From the NCBI RefSeq assembly GCF_900114325.1, contig NZ_FOSR01000025.1, forward strand, positions 1 through 34,663: a stretch of DNA of 34,663 nt. Direction: 5' to 3'. The notes under the pieces were generated by a model. The model was not told where the DNA came from, did not search any database, and was given only the letters and a program-made list of their open reading frames with translations. The translations under genes were made by a program, and so were the position numbers. The stretch comes from Rhodanobacter glycinis (GTDB lineage: Bacteria; Pseudomonadota; Gammaproteobacteria; Xanthomonadales; Rhodanobacteraceae). Shown here piece by piece: positions 12,245-22,245 of this stretch (the first letter of the stretch is position 1; each line of letters opens with the position of its first letter).

Positions 12245-13066
12245 CGGCGCGCCGGTCTCGGCATGCGCCAGCAGCTTCAGTTCGTCGAGATGGTTCAGGA
12301 ACAACGCGACCAGATGCGGATCGAGTTGGGAGCCGGCCACCTGGCGCAGGTACGCAATCACTTCGTCCTGCGGCCATGCCGGCTTGTACACGCGCGGATG
12401 GCTCAGTGCATCCCACACGTCCACCACGCTGAACACGCGCGCCGCCAGCGGGATCGCCTCGCCACGCAAGCCCTGCGGATAACCGGCGCCATCCCAGCGT
12501 TCGTGGTGGCTGTATGGCACGTCGGAGGCGGCGCGCAAGAAGCCCACTTTCTGCAGCATGTCGTGCCCGATCTTCGGATGCGTGCGCATCAACGCGGTTT
12601 CCGCCTCGTCGAGCTTGCCCGGCTTGATCAGGATGGCATCGGGCAACGCCAGCTTGCCGATGTCGTGCAGCAACGCGCCGAAGCGCAGGTTGCGCAAGGC
12701 TTCATCCTTCATGCCGGCCAGCCGTCCCAGCCCCACCGACATGCGGGTCACACGGTCGGAGTGATCGCTGGTTTCCTTGTGCCGCGCATCCATCGCCTCC
12801 ACCAGCACGCGCAATGATTGCTCGTTGCCGGCCACCAGCTCGGCATTGGCGACGGCGAGCCGACGCACGGCATGCCCGACCATCGCGTACAGCAGCACGC
12901 CCGAGCCAAGCACGAACAACCAGCCCTTGAGACTTTGCAACCAGGTGAGCCGCTGCGGGTCATGCACCATCCACTCAAGCGCCCGATCGGAAAACCAGAT
13001 CCAGACGACGGCGATGACCACGTAGATGGACGCGGTGCGAAATTGCGGACTGGTCGTCAACGTCAT
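12233..13066 (-). CDS. membrane-bound HD-GYP domain protein
   Basis: A predicted cyclic-di-GMP phosphodiesterase of 277 residues. Two membrane segments (about residues 12-33 and 47-66) precede a coiled linker and an HD-GYP domain. Metal-site residues are H102, H134-D135, H164 and H187-H188, with HHERWDGAGYP at 187-197 and D216. The GYP signature reads GAGYP, as in active family members. The N-terminal sensor is short and not identifiable. The gene converges with aat and overlaps it by 12 bp. It probably lowers c-di-GMP; activity is inferred from intact motifs only. Confidence 0.9.
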   Translation of the reverse strand: MTLTTSPQFRTASIYVVIAVVWIWFSDRALEWMVHDPQRLTWLQSLKGWLFVLGSGVLLYAMVGHAVRRLAVANAELVAGNEQSLRVLVEAMDARHKETSDHSDRVTRMSVGLGRLAGMKDEALRNLRFGALLHDIGKLALPDAILIKPGKLDEAETALMRTHPKIGHDMLQKVGFLRAASDVPYSHHERWDGAGYPQGLRGEAIPLAARVFSVVDVWDALSHPRVYKPAWPQDEVIAYLRQVAGSQLDPHLVALFLNHLDELKLLAHAETGAPSGS

Positions 13067-13144
13067 GCCCCCTTACATGCGCATCCACGCAAAGCCGACA
13101 TCCTGCCATCGCCCCAGGCCCGCTGGTGTGCCGTTGTTCGCGCT

Positions 13145-14404
<1,260 letters not shown>

Positions 14405-14511
14405 GGATCGGTCGACTGGGAATGTTGGGGTGCCACTTGGTGTGGCGATGCTTACAAGGATACTCGATTGAATATGTTTGATTGTTTTCGGGAGGTGCTT
14501 GCGCATCGGTT

Positions 14512-14699
14512 GCTCGCCTGCGGCGGGCTTTCGCTCGTTCTGGCGTGATCGTCACTGTGCTCGCCTGTGGCGGGCTTTCGCTCGTTCTGACGTGATCGAT
14601 GGGTGGCTCGCCTGCGGCGGGCTTTCGCTCGCATTGGCGTGGTCGATGGCTGGCTCGCTTGCAGCGGGCTTTCGAGCGCCTGCCGGCGCCCGAGTTACC
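14512..14699. repeat. four tandem copies of a 47-bp repeat
   Basis: Copies begin at 14512, 14559, 14606 and 14653, each opening GCTCGCCTG (GCTCGCTTG in the last) and containing CGGGCTTTCG. The period is exactly 47 bp. The third and fourth copies diverge, the fourth turning into GAGCGCCTGCCGGCGCCC. The array is non-coding and lies upstream of ispG. There are no unique spacers, so it is not a CRISPR. It looks like local expansion of a dispersed xanthomonad intergenic element. Confidence 0.85.
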
Positions 14700-14727
14700 T
14701 CTCTTTGCTGGCCCAAAGAGACGTAAC
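14694..14727. repeat. inverted repeat next to the 47-bp tandem array
   Basis: GTTACCTCTCTTT is matched by AAAGAGACGTAAC after a short loop (one mismatch). This type of hairpin, reading GAGTTAC...GTAAC with a TCTCTTT arm, recurs in xanthomonad intergenic repeats as I recall it. It directly continues the tandem repeat, so both probably belong to one composite element. Confidence 0.6.
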
Positions 14728-15337
14728 CCAGAGAAATGGCCTGATGGGACCCGCCGACCCTACAAGCCTGATCGGTCGAGGTGTTTGGAACCTGCGTGAC
14801 ACTTCCTGTTACACGCACGGCCACGCCGCGCCGTCACCGAAAACTGAGGGGTAGGAAGAGCGGACGCGTGTGGTCGAACTTGGCGCTGTGGTGTGCGGTT
14901 TTCATCCCCTTCGAGAAGCGGCGCGCGGCGGAGGATCAGGCCCGCAGGGTGGTCGGCATGGATGCCGGCCAGTTCGACGCCAGGGCAGGCGACGGCATGG
15001 ATGCCGGAGTTGAGGCAACGCAGGACGCAGTTGCCCGATGCCCTGTCGGCGAACCCCCGTAGCCGGGCGCGGACCCGCCGGCTCGCAGAGCCGGTGGGCG
15101 CGAACGCAGGGCGCCCCTCTTTTAGTTCCGTTTTCTCGGGCGAGCGAGAAAATGAACCCGGCCGCCGGCAGGCGGACGGAACCCCCGACATCGAAGATGG
15201 CGGCACGCTAGCGGTACATCTCCGTCAAGGCAATAGAACGAAAGCTGGAAGCACTTCCAATGGACGAACACCTGGTCATCCAGTATCTCGGTCGCGCCTT
15301 TCGCAAGCGCCGCTAACGCAACCTGAACACCCCGCAC
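14728..15337. other. long intergenic stretch without a recognisable gene
   Basis: About 610 bp of GC-rich DNA. It contains two direct copies of GGCATGGATGCCGG (14955-14968 and 14994-15007) and broken palindromes such as CCGGCTCGCAGAGCCGG near 15078-15095, and appears to be the degraded remainder of a repeat family. A tiny frame, ATG at 15260 to TAA at 15316 (18 codons), has no convincing ribosome binding site and is not called. No RNA gene was recognised. Confidence 0.5.
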
Positions 15338-17275
15338 TCAATGCCGGAGCGCAGCCTGCAGCAATCGCCGCTGCAGGCGCTCACCGAGGGCAGCCGGCGA
15401 CTGCAATCCCATCCGCAGCAGTGCCTCATCTTCCCCGGAAACAGGTTCCCGGCGTTGCAGAACAGCGCGCAGCAAGCGGTAGCGTCCGCGCCATGTGGCG
15501 CCTTCGGTTTGCAGCCACTTCAACGCGGGCAGCAGGCGCTGCTCCACTTCGTCGAAATCGCTGCCGAAGGGGAATGTGGGCAACAGTCCCTGCTCGCGCC
15601 ACGGGGCCAGCGTTTCGCGCAAGTGTTCCGGCGTGTGCTGGCGCCAGGCGTCGGGGATGTGGAAGTCCAGCGACAGCTTGCCGTGCGCCTTGGCTTCGGC
15701 GGCCAGTGCATCGAGAAAACGGGCATCGGTGATCGACAGCATCGCTTCGATGCACTCACTGTCGCTCTTGCCGCGCAGGTCGGCCACGCCGTATTCGGTC
15801 ACCACCAGATCGCGCAGATGGCGCGGAATGGTGGTCTGGCCGTAGTTCCAGCGGATATTGGTCTGCACGCCGGCGCTGCCTTGCCGGGTGGCGCGCAGCA
15901 GCAGCACCGAACGCCCGTCAGGCAATTCGTGCGCCATCGCCACGAAGTTGTACTGGCCACCCACGCCGCTGACCACGTGGCCATCTTCCAGCGTGTCGGA
16001 CACGGCCGCGCCGAGCAGCGTCGCCATCATGCAGGTGTTGAAGAAACGCGCGCCGCGACGCTGCAGCGACGCCAGCACCTGGTGATCGCCGTAAAGCTGG
16101 TTGACGTTGGAAACACGGCACATGTCGATGGCGTCGGGATCGGCCGCCTCGGTCGCAGCCAGCCAGTCGTACAGCTCGCGTGTGCCCAGGAAAAATGCGC
16201 CACGCAGGTAATGTCCACCCGGCACGTCAGCGGGCAGGCGACCGGCCGCAGAGGCGCGCTCCAGTGCCATGTTGTCCCAGCTGCGCCGCTTGAGGATGCC
16301 GGCACGCTGCAGGTGCATGAAGCCGTCCATCACCATCTCGCTGGCGCCGTACAGCCCGCTTTCAAACGCATCCAGCCCGCCGTAATGCGCGGCCGCGGCA
16401 TGCGTGGTCTGGCCGGAATCCAGCGCCTGCAACGCCGCACGCCATGACCGGTTGTCCTGATGACGCAGCAGCAAGGCCTTGACCAGTGCATCGGACAGGG
16501 CGCCGATGCCGATCTGCAGGCAGCCGCCGTCCTTCACCAGCGCACTGGCATGCAGGCCCAGCGCGTATTCGACCGTGTCCACCGGCTGGCGCGGCAACGC
16601 GAACAGCGGCGGCGACGCGGCGGGCATCAACTCGATGTCGAAGAAGTCTTCCGCCACCTCGGCGTTGCCGCTCAGGTAGGGCAACTGTGGATGCACCACC
16701 GCCACGCACAACGGACGCGGCTTGCCGGCGGCCTTCAGCCGATCGAGAAAATCCAGCGTGAGATCGGGATTGCACGACAGGCTGTAACGCACGCCCGTCG
16801 GTGTCTCGCGCCGCGCCACCAGTTGCACCAGCAGGTTGATGTCCTGCACCACCAGGTCGCGCGCCACGTGGGTGTAGTTCTGGCTGATGTAGCTGCGCTG
16901 CGCACTGCCCGAATGCAGCATCGCGCCGGACTGCAGGTAGAACTCGTGCACGGCCACGTTCGGCGGCAGCGTGCCGCGGGCCTGGTCCAGCGCGTACTGC
17001 GGATCTTCGCAGTCCGCGCCGAAATGCCGGTCTAGAAACGGCTGCAGGAAGCGCGCTTCCAGGCCCGGTCTCGGCTGCGGACGGGTCAGCGACAACGCGG
17101 TGTACAGCGTCATCGACCGCCAGGTGTCCGCATGCACCCTCCGGTACAGCGCATTGAGCAGCCCGTGCGGCTTGCCCAGTCCCAGCGGCGCGGCCACGCG
17201 CAGGTCCGCGCCCACCCGTTCGACGATCAGGCGGGCACAGGCATCGGTATCGGCAAGTCGTTGATCCGGTGACAT
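15338..17275 (-). CDS. acetyl-CoA hydrolase/transferase family protein
   Basis: A 645-residue protein of the family that moves or hydrolyses CoA on short acyl-CoAs (acetyl-CoA hydrolase, succinyl-CoA:acetate CoA-transferase and relatives). The C-terminal domain is clear: VSGVGGQYNFVAMAH, then VVTEYGVADLRGKSDSE. Mid-protein GCLQIGIGALSDALV fits the nucleotide-loop region. It is longer than typical two-domain members (about 500 residues), with extra sequence at both ends. The frame continues 103 codons upstream without family resemblance, so the ATG at 17275 is preferred. The acyl substrate cannot be read from sequence. It is divergent from the phospholipase D-like gene. Confidence 0.85.
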   Translation of the reverse strand: MSPDQRLADTDACARLIVERVGADLRVAAPLGLGKPHGLLNALYRRVHADTWRSMTLYTALSLTRPQPRPGLEARFLQPFLDRHFGADCEDPQYALDQARGTLPPNVAVHEFYLQSGAMLHSGSAQRSYISQNYTHVARDLVVQDINLLVQLVARRETPTGVRYSLSCNPDLTLDFLDRLKAAGKPRPLCVAVVHPQLPYLSGNAEVAEDFFDIELMPAASPPLFALPRQPVDTVEYALGLHASALVKDGGCLQIGIGALSDALVKALLLRHQDNRSWRAALQALDSGQTTHAAAAHYGGLDAFESGLYGASEMVMDGFMHLQRAGILKRRSWDNMALERASAAGRLPADVPGGHYLRGAFFLGTRELYDWLAATEAADPDAIDMCRVSNVNQLYGDHQVLASLQRRGARFFNTCMMATLLGAAVSDTLEDGHVVSGVGGQYNFVAMAHELPDGRSVLLLRATRQGSAGVQTNIRWNYGQTTIPRHLRDLVVTEYGVADLRGKSDSECIEAMLSITDARFLDALAAEAKAHGKLSLDFHIPDAWRQHTPEHLRETLAPWREQGLLPTFPFGSDFDEVEQRLLPALKWLQTEGATWRGRYRLLRAVLQRREPVSGEDEALLRMGLQSPAALGERLQRRLLQAALRH

Positions 17276-17582
17276 GGCCCGATCATGCCAGAACCCTTGT
17301 GATGGCAAACGCGCCACGCGTTCACGCTGGTGTCGTGGTTGCGACGCGGCGCACACCACGGAGGAACCTCTGAACCACCCTGATGGCGGCCTCGAAACCC
17401 GGCCCAAGCCGGGCAGGAGCGCACCCCGTGCGCGATTGGCCTTTCGCGATACCTCACCAAAAGCGTTCGCGCACAGGTTGCGCTCCTGCACAAGGAGGTT
17501 GTTCGAGGCGCCCTTGTTGTCCACCGCAACGTGCACGATTCCTGCACATGGGTGAAGCCATGCATGGCCTACACTTCGCTGC
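17276..17582. promoter_or_regulatory. divergent intergenic region, CoA-transferase/PLD genes
   Basis: About 307 bp must carry both promoters. I found no clear consensus pair, no strong hairpin and no small gene. A phrase AACCCGGCCCAAGCCGGGCAG near 17396-17416 forms a short inverted repeat (CCCGGC...GCCGGG). Confidence 0.35.
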
Positions 17583-19037
17583 ATGCCACCTTCCCCGCTT
17601 ACCGCATCCTCGCCTTACCGTCTGCTGGCCGAGCAGGCGCTCAGCCGCGCCGCCGGTGCGCCGCTGCTGGGTGGCAATGCGGTGGAGTTGCTGATCGATG
17701 CCGAGGCCAACTACACGGCGTGGCTGCAGGCGATCAAACAGGCACGGCACAGCGTACTGCTGGAGAACTACATCATCCGCGACGATGACGTCGGCCGTCG
17801 TTTCCGTGATGCACTGGTCGACCGCGCCCGCGACGGCGTGCTGGTGGCCGTGATCTGCGACTGGATGGGCTGCCTGGGTCAGTCGCGTGCCGCATTCTGG
17901 AAACCGTTGCGCGATGCCGGCGGCGAGGTGCGCGTGTTCAATCCGCCACAACTGGGCCAGTCGTTCGGCTGGATCAGTCGCGACCACCGCAAGACGCTGG
18001 TGGTGGATGGACGGCACGGTTTCCTGTCCGGGGTGTGCATCAGTGCGCAATGGCTGGGCGATGCCGACCGTGGCGTGCCGCCCTGGCGCGATACCGGCGT
18101 GGCGCTGCAAGGCCCCGCGGTGGGCGAACTGATCGCGGCGTTCGCCGACAGCTGGCGCCAGACCGGCGCGCCGCTGCCCGAGCGCCCGCAGGAACCTGTG
18201 CCGCCGGTCAGCGCGGGCGACATCGCGCTGCGCGTGATCGCCACCCATCCGTCCACCGCCGGCATGTACCGGCTCGACCAGCTGATTGCCGCGATGGCGC
18301 GCCGCACGCTGTGGCTCACCGATGCCTACTTCGTCGGGATGGCGCCCTACGTGCAGGCGCTGGTTTCCGCCGCGCGCGACGGCGTGGACGTGCGCCTGCT
18401 GGTGCCTGGCAGCAGCGACATTCCCGCCGTGGGCAGCCTGTCGCGCTCCGGCTATCGCCCGCTGCTGAAGGCGGGCATCCGCGTATTCGAATGGAACGGC
18501 TCGATGCTGCACGCCAAGACCGCCGTGGCCGATGGCCAATGGGCGCGGGTCGGCTCGTCCAACCTCAATATCGCCAGTTGGCTCGGTAATCGCGAAATCG
18601 ACGTGGCCGTGGAAGATGCCGGCTTCGCCAGCCAGCTCGCCGCGCAGTACGAACGCGACCTGGAGAACGCCACCGAAATCGTGCTGGCGCCACGTCGCCG
18701 ACGGCGCGGCGAAAAGGTACAGAGCAGCGAAGCCCGGCCACCGCACCCGCGCAAGGGCGGTGGCAGTTCCGGCCGCACCGCTGCCGGTGCGCTGCGCATT
18801 GCCAACACCGTCGGCGCCGCACTCAGCGATCGCCGCGTGCTGGGTGACACCGCCACCGGCCCGCTGCTCGGCGGGGCTGCGCTGCTGCTCGTGCTGGCGA
18901 TCGTGGCTATTCTCTGGCCCGCCGTGATCGCCTGGCCATTGGGCCTGCTCGCGGCGTGGTTCGCACTCAACCTCGGCATCCGGCTGTGGCGCCAGCATCG
19001 GCGCAACCGGCGCCGGCATCTCGGCGAGGCGGATTAG
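17583..19037 (+). CDS. phospholipase D/cardiolipin synthase-like protein
   Basis: A 484-residue protein with two HKD motifs: H135-K137-D142 (DHRKTLVVDG) and H310-K312-D317 (LHAKTAVADG, followed by GSSNLN). This is the phospholipase D superfamily as found in ClsA/ClsB/ClsC cardiolipin synthases. Unlike ClsA, membrane segments are not at the N-terminus; two lie at the C-terminus, about residues 425-470, after a basic linker. It more resembles ClsB-type enzymes with an added C-terminal anchor. Cardiolipin or other phosphatidyl transfer at the inner membrane is likely, but the acceptor is unknown. The ATG lacks a strong ribosome binding site. Confidence 0.88.
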   Translation: MPPSPLTASSPYRLLAEQALSRAAGAPLLGGNAVELLIDAEANYTAWLQAIKQARHSVLLENYIIRDDDVGRRFRDALVDRARDGVLVAVICDWMGCLGQSRAAFWKPLRDAGGEVRVFNPPQLGQSFGWISRDHRKTLVVDGRHGFLSGVCISAQWLGDADRGVPPWRDTGVALQGPAVGELIAAFADSWRQTGAPLPERPQEPVPPVSAGDIALRVIATHPSTAGMYRLDQLIAAMARRTLWLTDAYFVGMAPYVQALVSAARDGVDVRLLVPGSSDIPAVGSLSRSGYRPLLKAGIRVFEWNGSMLHAKTAVADGQWARVGSSNLNIASWLGNREIDVAVEDAGFASQLAAQYERDLENATEIVLAPRRRRRGEKVQSSEARPPHPRKGGGSSGRTAAGALRIANTVGAALSDRRVLGDTATGPLLGGAALLLVLAIVAILWPAVIAWPLGLLAAWFALNLGIRLWRQHRRNRRRHLGEAD

Positions 19038-19152
19038 CGTTCGCCCACGCGGACCGGCCCTTGTCGGGCACAGCCCTGTTCATGAGAAAGCACTTCCACA
19101 GACCCACCCAAGCCGCTGTTCCGCAAGCGATCCATGCTAGTCTCCCGCCTCC

Positions 19153-20511
19153 ATGCATCCGTCCGACGACCAACCGGCCACGCCGCGCCACATCCTCACC
19201 CCCAGCACGCTGAACCGGCTGGTGCGGGGACTGCTGGAAGACGCGCTGCCGCTGGTGTGGATCGAGGGTGAACTGTCCAACGTGGCGCGCCCGGCATCGG
19301 GCCACATGTATTTCACCCTGAAGGACAGCGGCGCGCAGGTGCGCTGCGCGATGTTCCGCCCGAAAACCGTTGCGCTGCGCTTCAAGCCGGTCGACGGCAT
19401 GCAGGTGTTGCTGCGTGCGCGGGTCGGCCTGTACGAACCGCGTGGCGAATTCCAACTGGTCGCCGAGCACATGGAACCGGCCGGCGAAGGTGCCCTGCAA
19501 CGCGAGTTCGAACGGTTGAAGGCACAGCTTGATGCCGAAGGCCTGTTCGACCCTGCGCGCAAACGTCCCCTGCCCCGTTTTGCCCGGCGCATCGGCGTGA
19601 TCACCTCGGCTACCGGCGCGGCGGTGCGCGACGTGCTGAGCGTGATGTCACGACGCTGGCCACTGGCCGACGTGGACATTTTGCCGGTCCCCGTGCAGGG
19701 CCGCGAAGCACCGCCGGCGATCGTGGCGATGCTGAAAAAAGCGTCGGCCAGCGCACGCTACGACGTGCTGCTGCTCACCCGCGGCGGTGGCTCGCTGGAA
19801 GACCTGTGGGCCTTCAACGACGAGGCGGTGGCGCGCGCGATCCACGCCAGCGCGGTGCCGGTGGTTTCCGCCGTCGGCCACGAGGTGGATTTCAGCATCG
19901 CCGACTTCGTCGCCGACCTGCGCGCACCGACGCCCTCCGCCGCGGCCGAATTGCTGGTGCCCGATGCGCAGGCACTCGGCCGCCACCTTCATCAATTGCA
20001 ACAACGCCTGGCTACCCTGCAGCAACGCCGCCTGCAAGGTCATGGCCAGCGCGTCGACCACCTGCTCGCGCGCCTGCAGGCACAGCGTCCGCAGGCACGC
20101 CTGGCACGCGATCGCGAACGACTGGTCCACTTGCACCGCCGCCTGCTTGGCAGCCTGCGCGAACAGCAACAGCAGCGTCAGTCGCGACTCGATCGCGTCC
20201 ACGCACGTCTGCTCGCCCGGCATCCGCAACAACGCCTGCAACTGCTGCGACGTCAGCTCGCCGAACAGGCGCAGCGCCTGCGCCAGTCGATCGAGCGTCG
20301 GCTGGAACGCGACCGCCTCACCTTGCAGCAATCCGCCCGCGCCCTGCACGCGGTCAGCCCGCTGGCCACGCTGGAACGCGGTTACGCGATCCTGTTCGAT
20401 GCCGATGGCAAGGTGCTGCGCTCGACCCATGGCGTGGCCGCCGACGCGAAATTGCGCGCTCGCCTCGCCGATGGCGAATTGCCGTTGCGGGTCGAGCCGG
20501 ATTCCGACTGA
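19153..20511 (+). CDS. xseA: exodeoxyribonuclease VII large subunit
   Basis: XseA with XseB forms exonuclease VII, which degrades single-stranded DNA from both ends. The product is 452 residues, normal length. An N-terminal OB-fold (LPLVWIEGELSNVARPASGH region) contains HMYFTLKDSGAQVRC. The catalytic part has RIGVITSATGAA, LLLTRGGGSLEDLWAFNDE and SAVGHEVDFSIADFVAD-type sequence, seen as VGHEVDFSIADF. A long Gln/Arg/Leu-rich coiled coil fills residues 270-410. No xseB is in the window, which is common as xseB is often with ispA. Confidence 0.95.
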   Translation: MHPSDDQPATPRHILTPSTLNRLVRGLLEDALPLVWIEGELSNVARPASGHMYFTLKDSGAQVRCAMFRPKTVALRFKPVDGMQVLLRARVGLYEPRGEFQLVAEHMEPAGEGALQREFERLKAQLDAEGLFDPARKRPLPRFARRIGVITSATGAAVRDVLSVMSRRWPLADVDILPVPVQGREAPPAIVAMLKKASASARYDVLLLTRGGGSLEDLWAFNDEAVARAIHASAVPVVSAVGHEVDFSIADFVADLRAPTPSAAAELLVPDAQALGRHLHQLQQRLATLQQRRLQGHGQRVDHLLARLQAQRPQARLARDRERLVHLHRRLLGSLREQQQQRQSRLDRVHARLLARHPQQRLQLLRRQLAEQAQRLRQSIERRLERDRLTLQQSARALHAVSPLATLERGYAILFDADGKVLRSTHGVAADAKLRARLADGELPLRVEPDSD

Positions 20512-20588
20512 GCCTGCACGCTACCGGTCTCACGTGGACTGAACGCACACTGCCGCATCCTGCACGCTTTCCATCGACGGAGGTCCGC

Positions 20589-22232
20589 ATGAAAGCGGCG
20601 CAACTGTTCGTAAAGGCCCTGGAAGCCGAAGGCGTGTCTTGCATCTTCGGCGTACCGGGCGAGGAAAACCTGGACCTGGTGGAGGCGCTGCGCGAATCGT
20701 CGATCCGGCTGGTGGTAACCCGCCATGAACAGGGCGCAGGCTTCATGGCCGCCACCTGGGGCCGACTCACCGGCGAAGCCGGCGTGGCGCTGTCCACGCT
20801 CGGTCCCGGCGCCACCAACCTCGTCACCGCGGCGGCCTATGCCCAGCTCGGCGCCATGCCGATGCTGATGATCACCGGCCAGAAACCCATCCGCACGCAC
20901 AAGCAGGGGCTGTTCCAACTGGTCGACGTGGTCGACATGATGCAGCCACTGACCAAGTACACGCGCCAGCTGGTTTCCGCACCGACGATTCCCGCGCGGG
21001 TGCGCGAAGCGTTCCGCCGCGCCGAGGAGGAACGCCCCGGCGCGGTACACCTGGAGTTGCCCGAGGACATCGCCCGCGACGACGTCGGCGACGCGATCCT
21101 GCTGCCCACCGAATACGCCCGCCGCCCCTCGGCCGACGATGCCGCGCTGGTGCAGGCGGCCGAAGCGATCAGCGCGGCACGCCATCCGATCCTGATGATC
21201 GGTGCCGCCGCCAACCGCCAGCGCACGGCAGTGGCCTTGCGCGACTTCATCGACAAACTCGGCATCCCGTTCTTCACCACCCAGATGGGCAAGGGTGTGG
21301 TCGACGAGGACCACCCGCTGTGGCTGGGCAACGCCGCGCTGTCCGATGGCGATTTCGTGCACCGCGCGATCGACGCTGCCGACGTGATCATCAACGCCGG
21401 CCACGACGTGGTGGAGAAGCCGCCGTTCTTCATGCGCAAGGGCCGGCGCACGGTGATCCACATCAACTTCGCCTCGGCCGAAGTGGACACCGTGTACTTC
21501 CCGCAGATCGAGGTGGTCGGCGACATCGCGCACACCATCGAACGGCTCACCGACGCGCTGCAACCACAGAAACACTGGAATTTCGACTACTTCGACAAGG
21601 TGCGCCACGCGTTCCACGAACAACTGCAGGAACACGCCGACGACGCGCGTTTTCCGATGCACCCGGTGCGCATCGTCGCCGATACCCGCCGCGCCATGCC
21701 AGACGACGGCGTGCTGTGCCTGGACAACGGCATGTACAAACTCTGGTATGCGCGTTACTACCGTGCCCGCCAGCCGAACACCGTATTGCTGGACAACGCA
21801 CTGGCCACGATGGGCGCCGGCCTGCCCTCGGCGATGGCGGCGAAGATGGTGTATCCGGAGCGCAAGGTGCTGGCGATCTGCGGCGACGGCGGCTTCATGA
21901 TGAATGCGCAGGAGCTGGAAACCGCGGTACGGCTGAAGCTCGACCTTGTGATCCTGCTGCTCCGCGACGATGCCTACGGCATGATCCGCTGGAAGCAGGC
22001 CGAGATGGGTTACGCCGATTACGGCATGCAGTTCGGCAATCCGGATTTCGTGATGTTTGCCGAAGCGCACGGTGCGCACGGCCATCGCCCGGCCAGCGCC
22101 GACGAGTTCCTGCCCACCTTGCAGCAAGCCTATGCGCAGGGCGGCGTGCACCTGATCGACCTGGCCATCGACTATTCCGACAACCACCGCATTCTCGACG
22201 AACAAATCCGCCAGCTCAGCGCAGCGGTCTGA
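20589..22232 (+). CDS. acetolactate synthase, catabolic (AlsS-like)
   Basis: A thiamine-diphosphate enzyme, 547 residues, that condenses pyruvate to acetolactate. The catalytic Glu is E47 (TRHEQGAGFMA). The TPP motif runs from CGDGGFMMNAQELET to DDAYGMIRWKQ. The frame is open well upstream through xseA, but the ATG after GGAGG gives the proper N-terminus (MKAAQLFVKALEAEG). No regulatory small subunit is adjacent, which favours a catabolic rather than IlvB biosynthetic role. No acetolactate decarboxylase is adjacent either; instead an aldehyde dehydrogenase follows after 13 bp, so the pair is an operon. A related TPP decarboxylase function is possible. Confidence 0.88.
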   Translation: MKAAQLFVKALEAEGVSCIFGVPGEENLDLVEALRESSIRLVVTRHEQGAGFMAATWGRLTGEAGVALSTLGPGATNLVTAAAYAQLGAMPMLMITGQKPIRTHKQGLFQLVDVVDMMQPLTKYTRQLVSAPTIPARVREAFRRAEEERPGAVHLELPEDIARDDVGDAILLPTEYARRPSADDAALVQAAEAISAARHPILMIGAAANRQRTAVALRDFIDKLGIPFFTTQMGKGVVDEDHPLWLGNAALSDGDFVHRAIDAADVIINAGHDVVEKPPFFMRKGRRTVIHINFASAEVDTVYFPQIEVVGDIAHTIERLTDALQPQKHWNFDYFDKVRHAFHEQLQEHADDARFPMHPVRIVADTRRAMPDDGVLCLDNGMYKLWYARYYRARQPNTVLLDNALATMGAGLPSAMAAKMVYPERKVLAICGDGGFMMNAQELETAVRLKLDLVILLLRDDAYGMIRWKQAEMGYADYGMQFGNPDFVMFAEAHGAHGHRPASADEFLPTLQQAYAQGGVHLIDLAIDYSDNHRILDEQIRQLSAAV

Positions 22233-22245
22233 CCCGGAGACATCC

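Noticed and set aside
14512-14699. Possible CRISPR array
   Set aside because: The copies abut each other without unique spacers, and no cas gene is present.
14452-14824. Short frames across the 47-bp tandem repeat
   Set aside because: They are translations of a non-coding repeat (recurrent SESPPQAS-like phrases) without ribosome binding sites.
15260-15316. 18-codon frame MDEHLVIQYLGRAFRKRR
   Set aside because: Too short, no clear ribosome binding site and no recognised peptide; set inside degraded repeat DNA.
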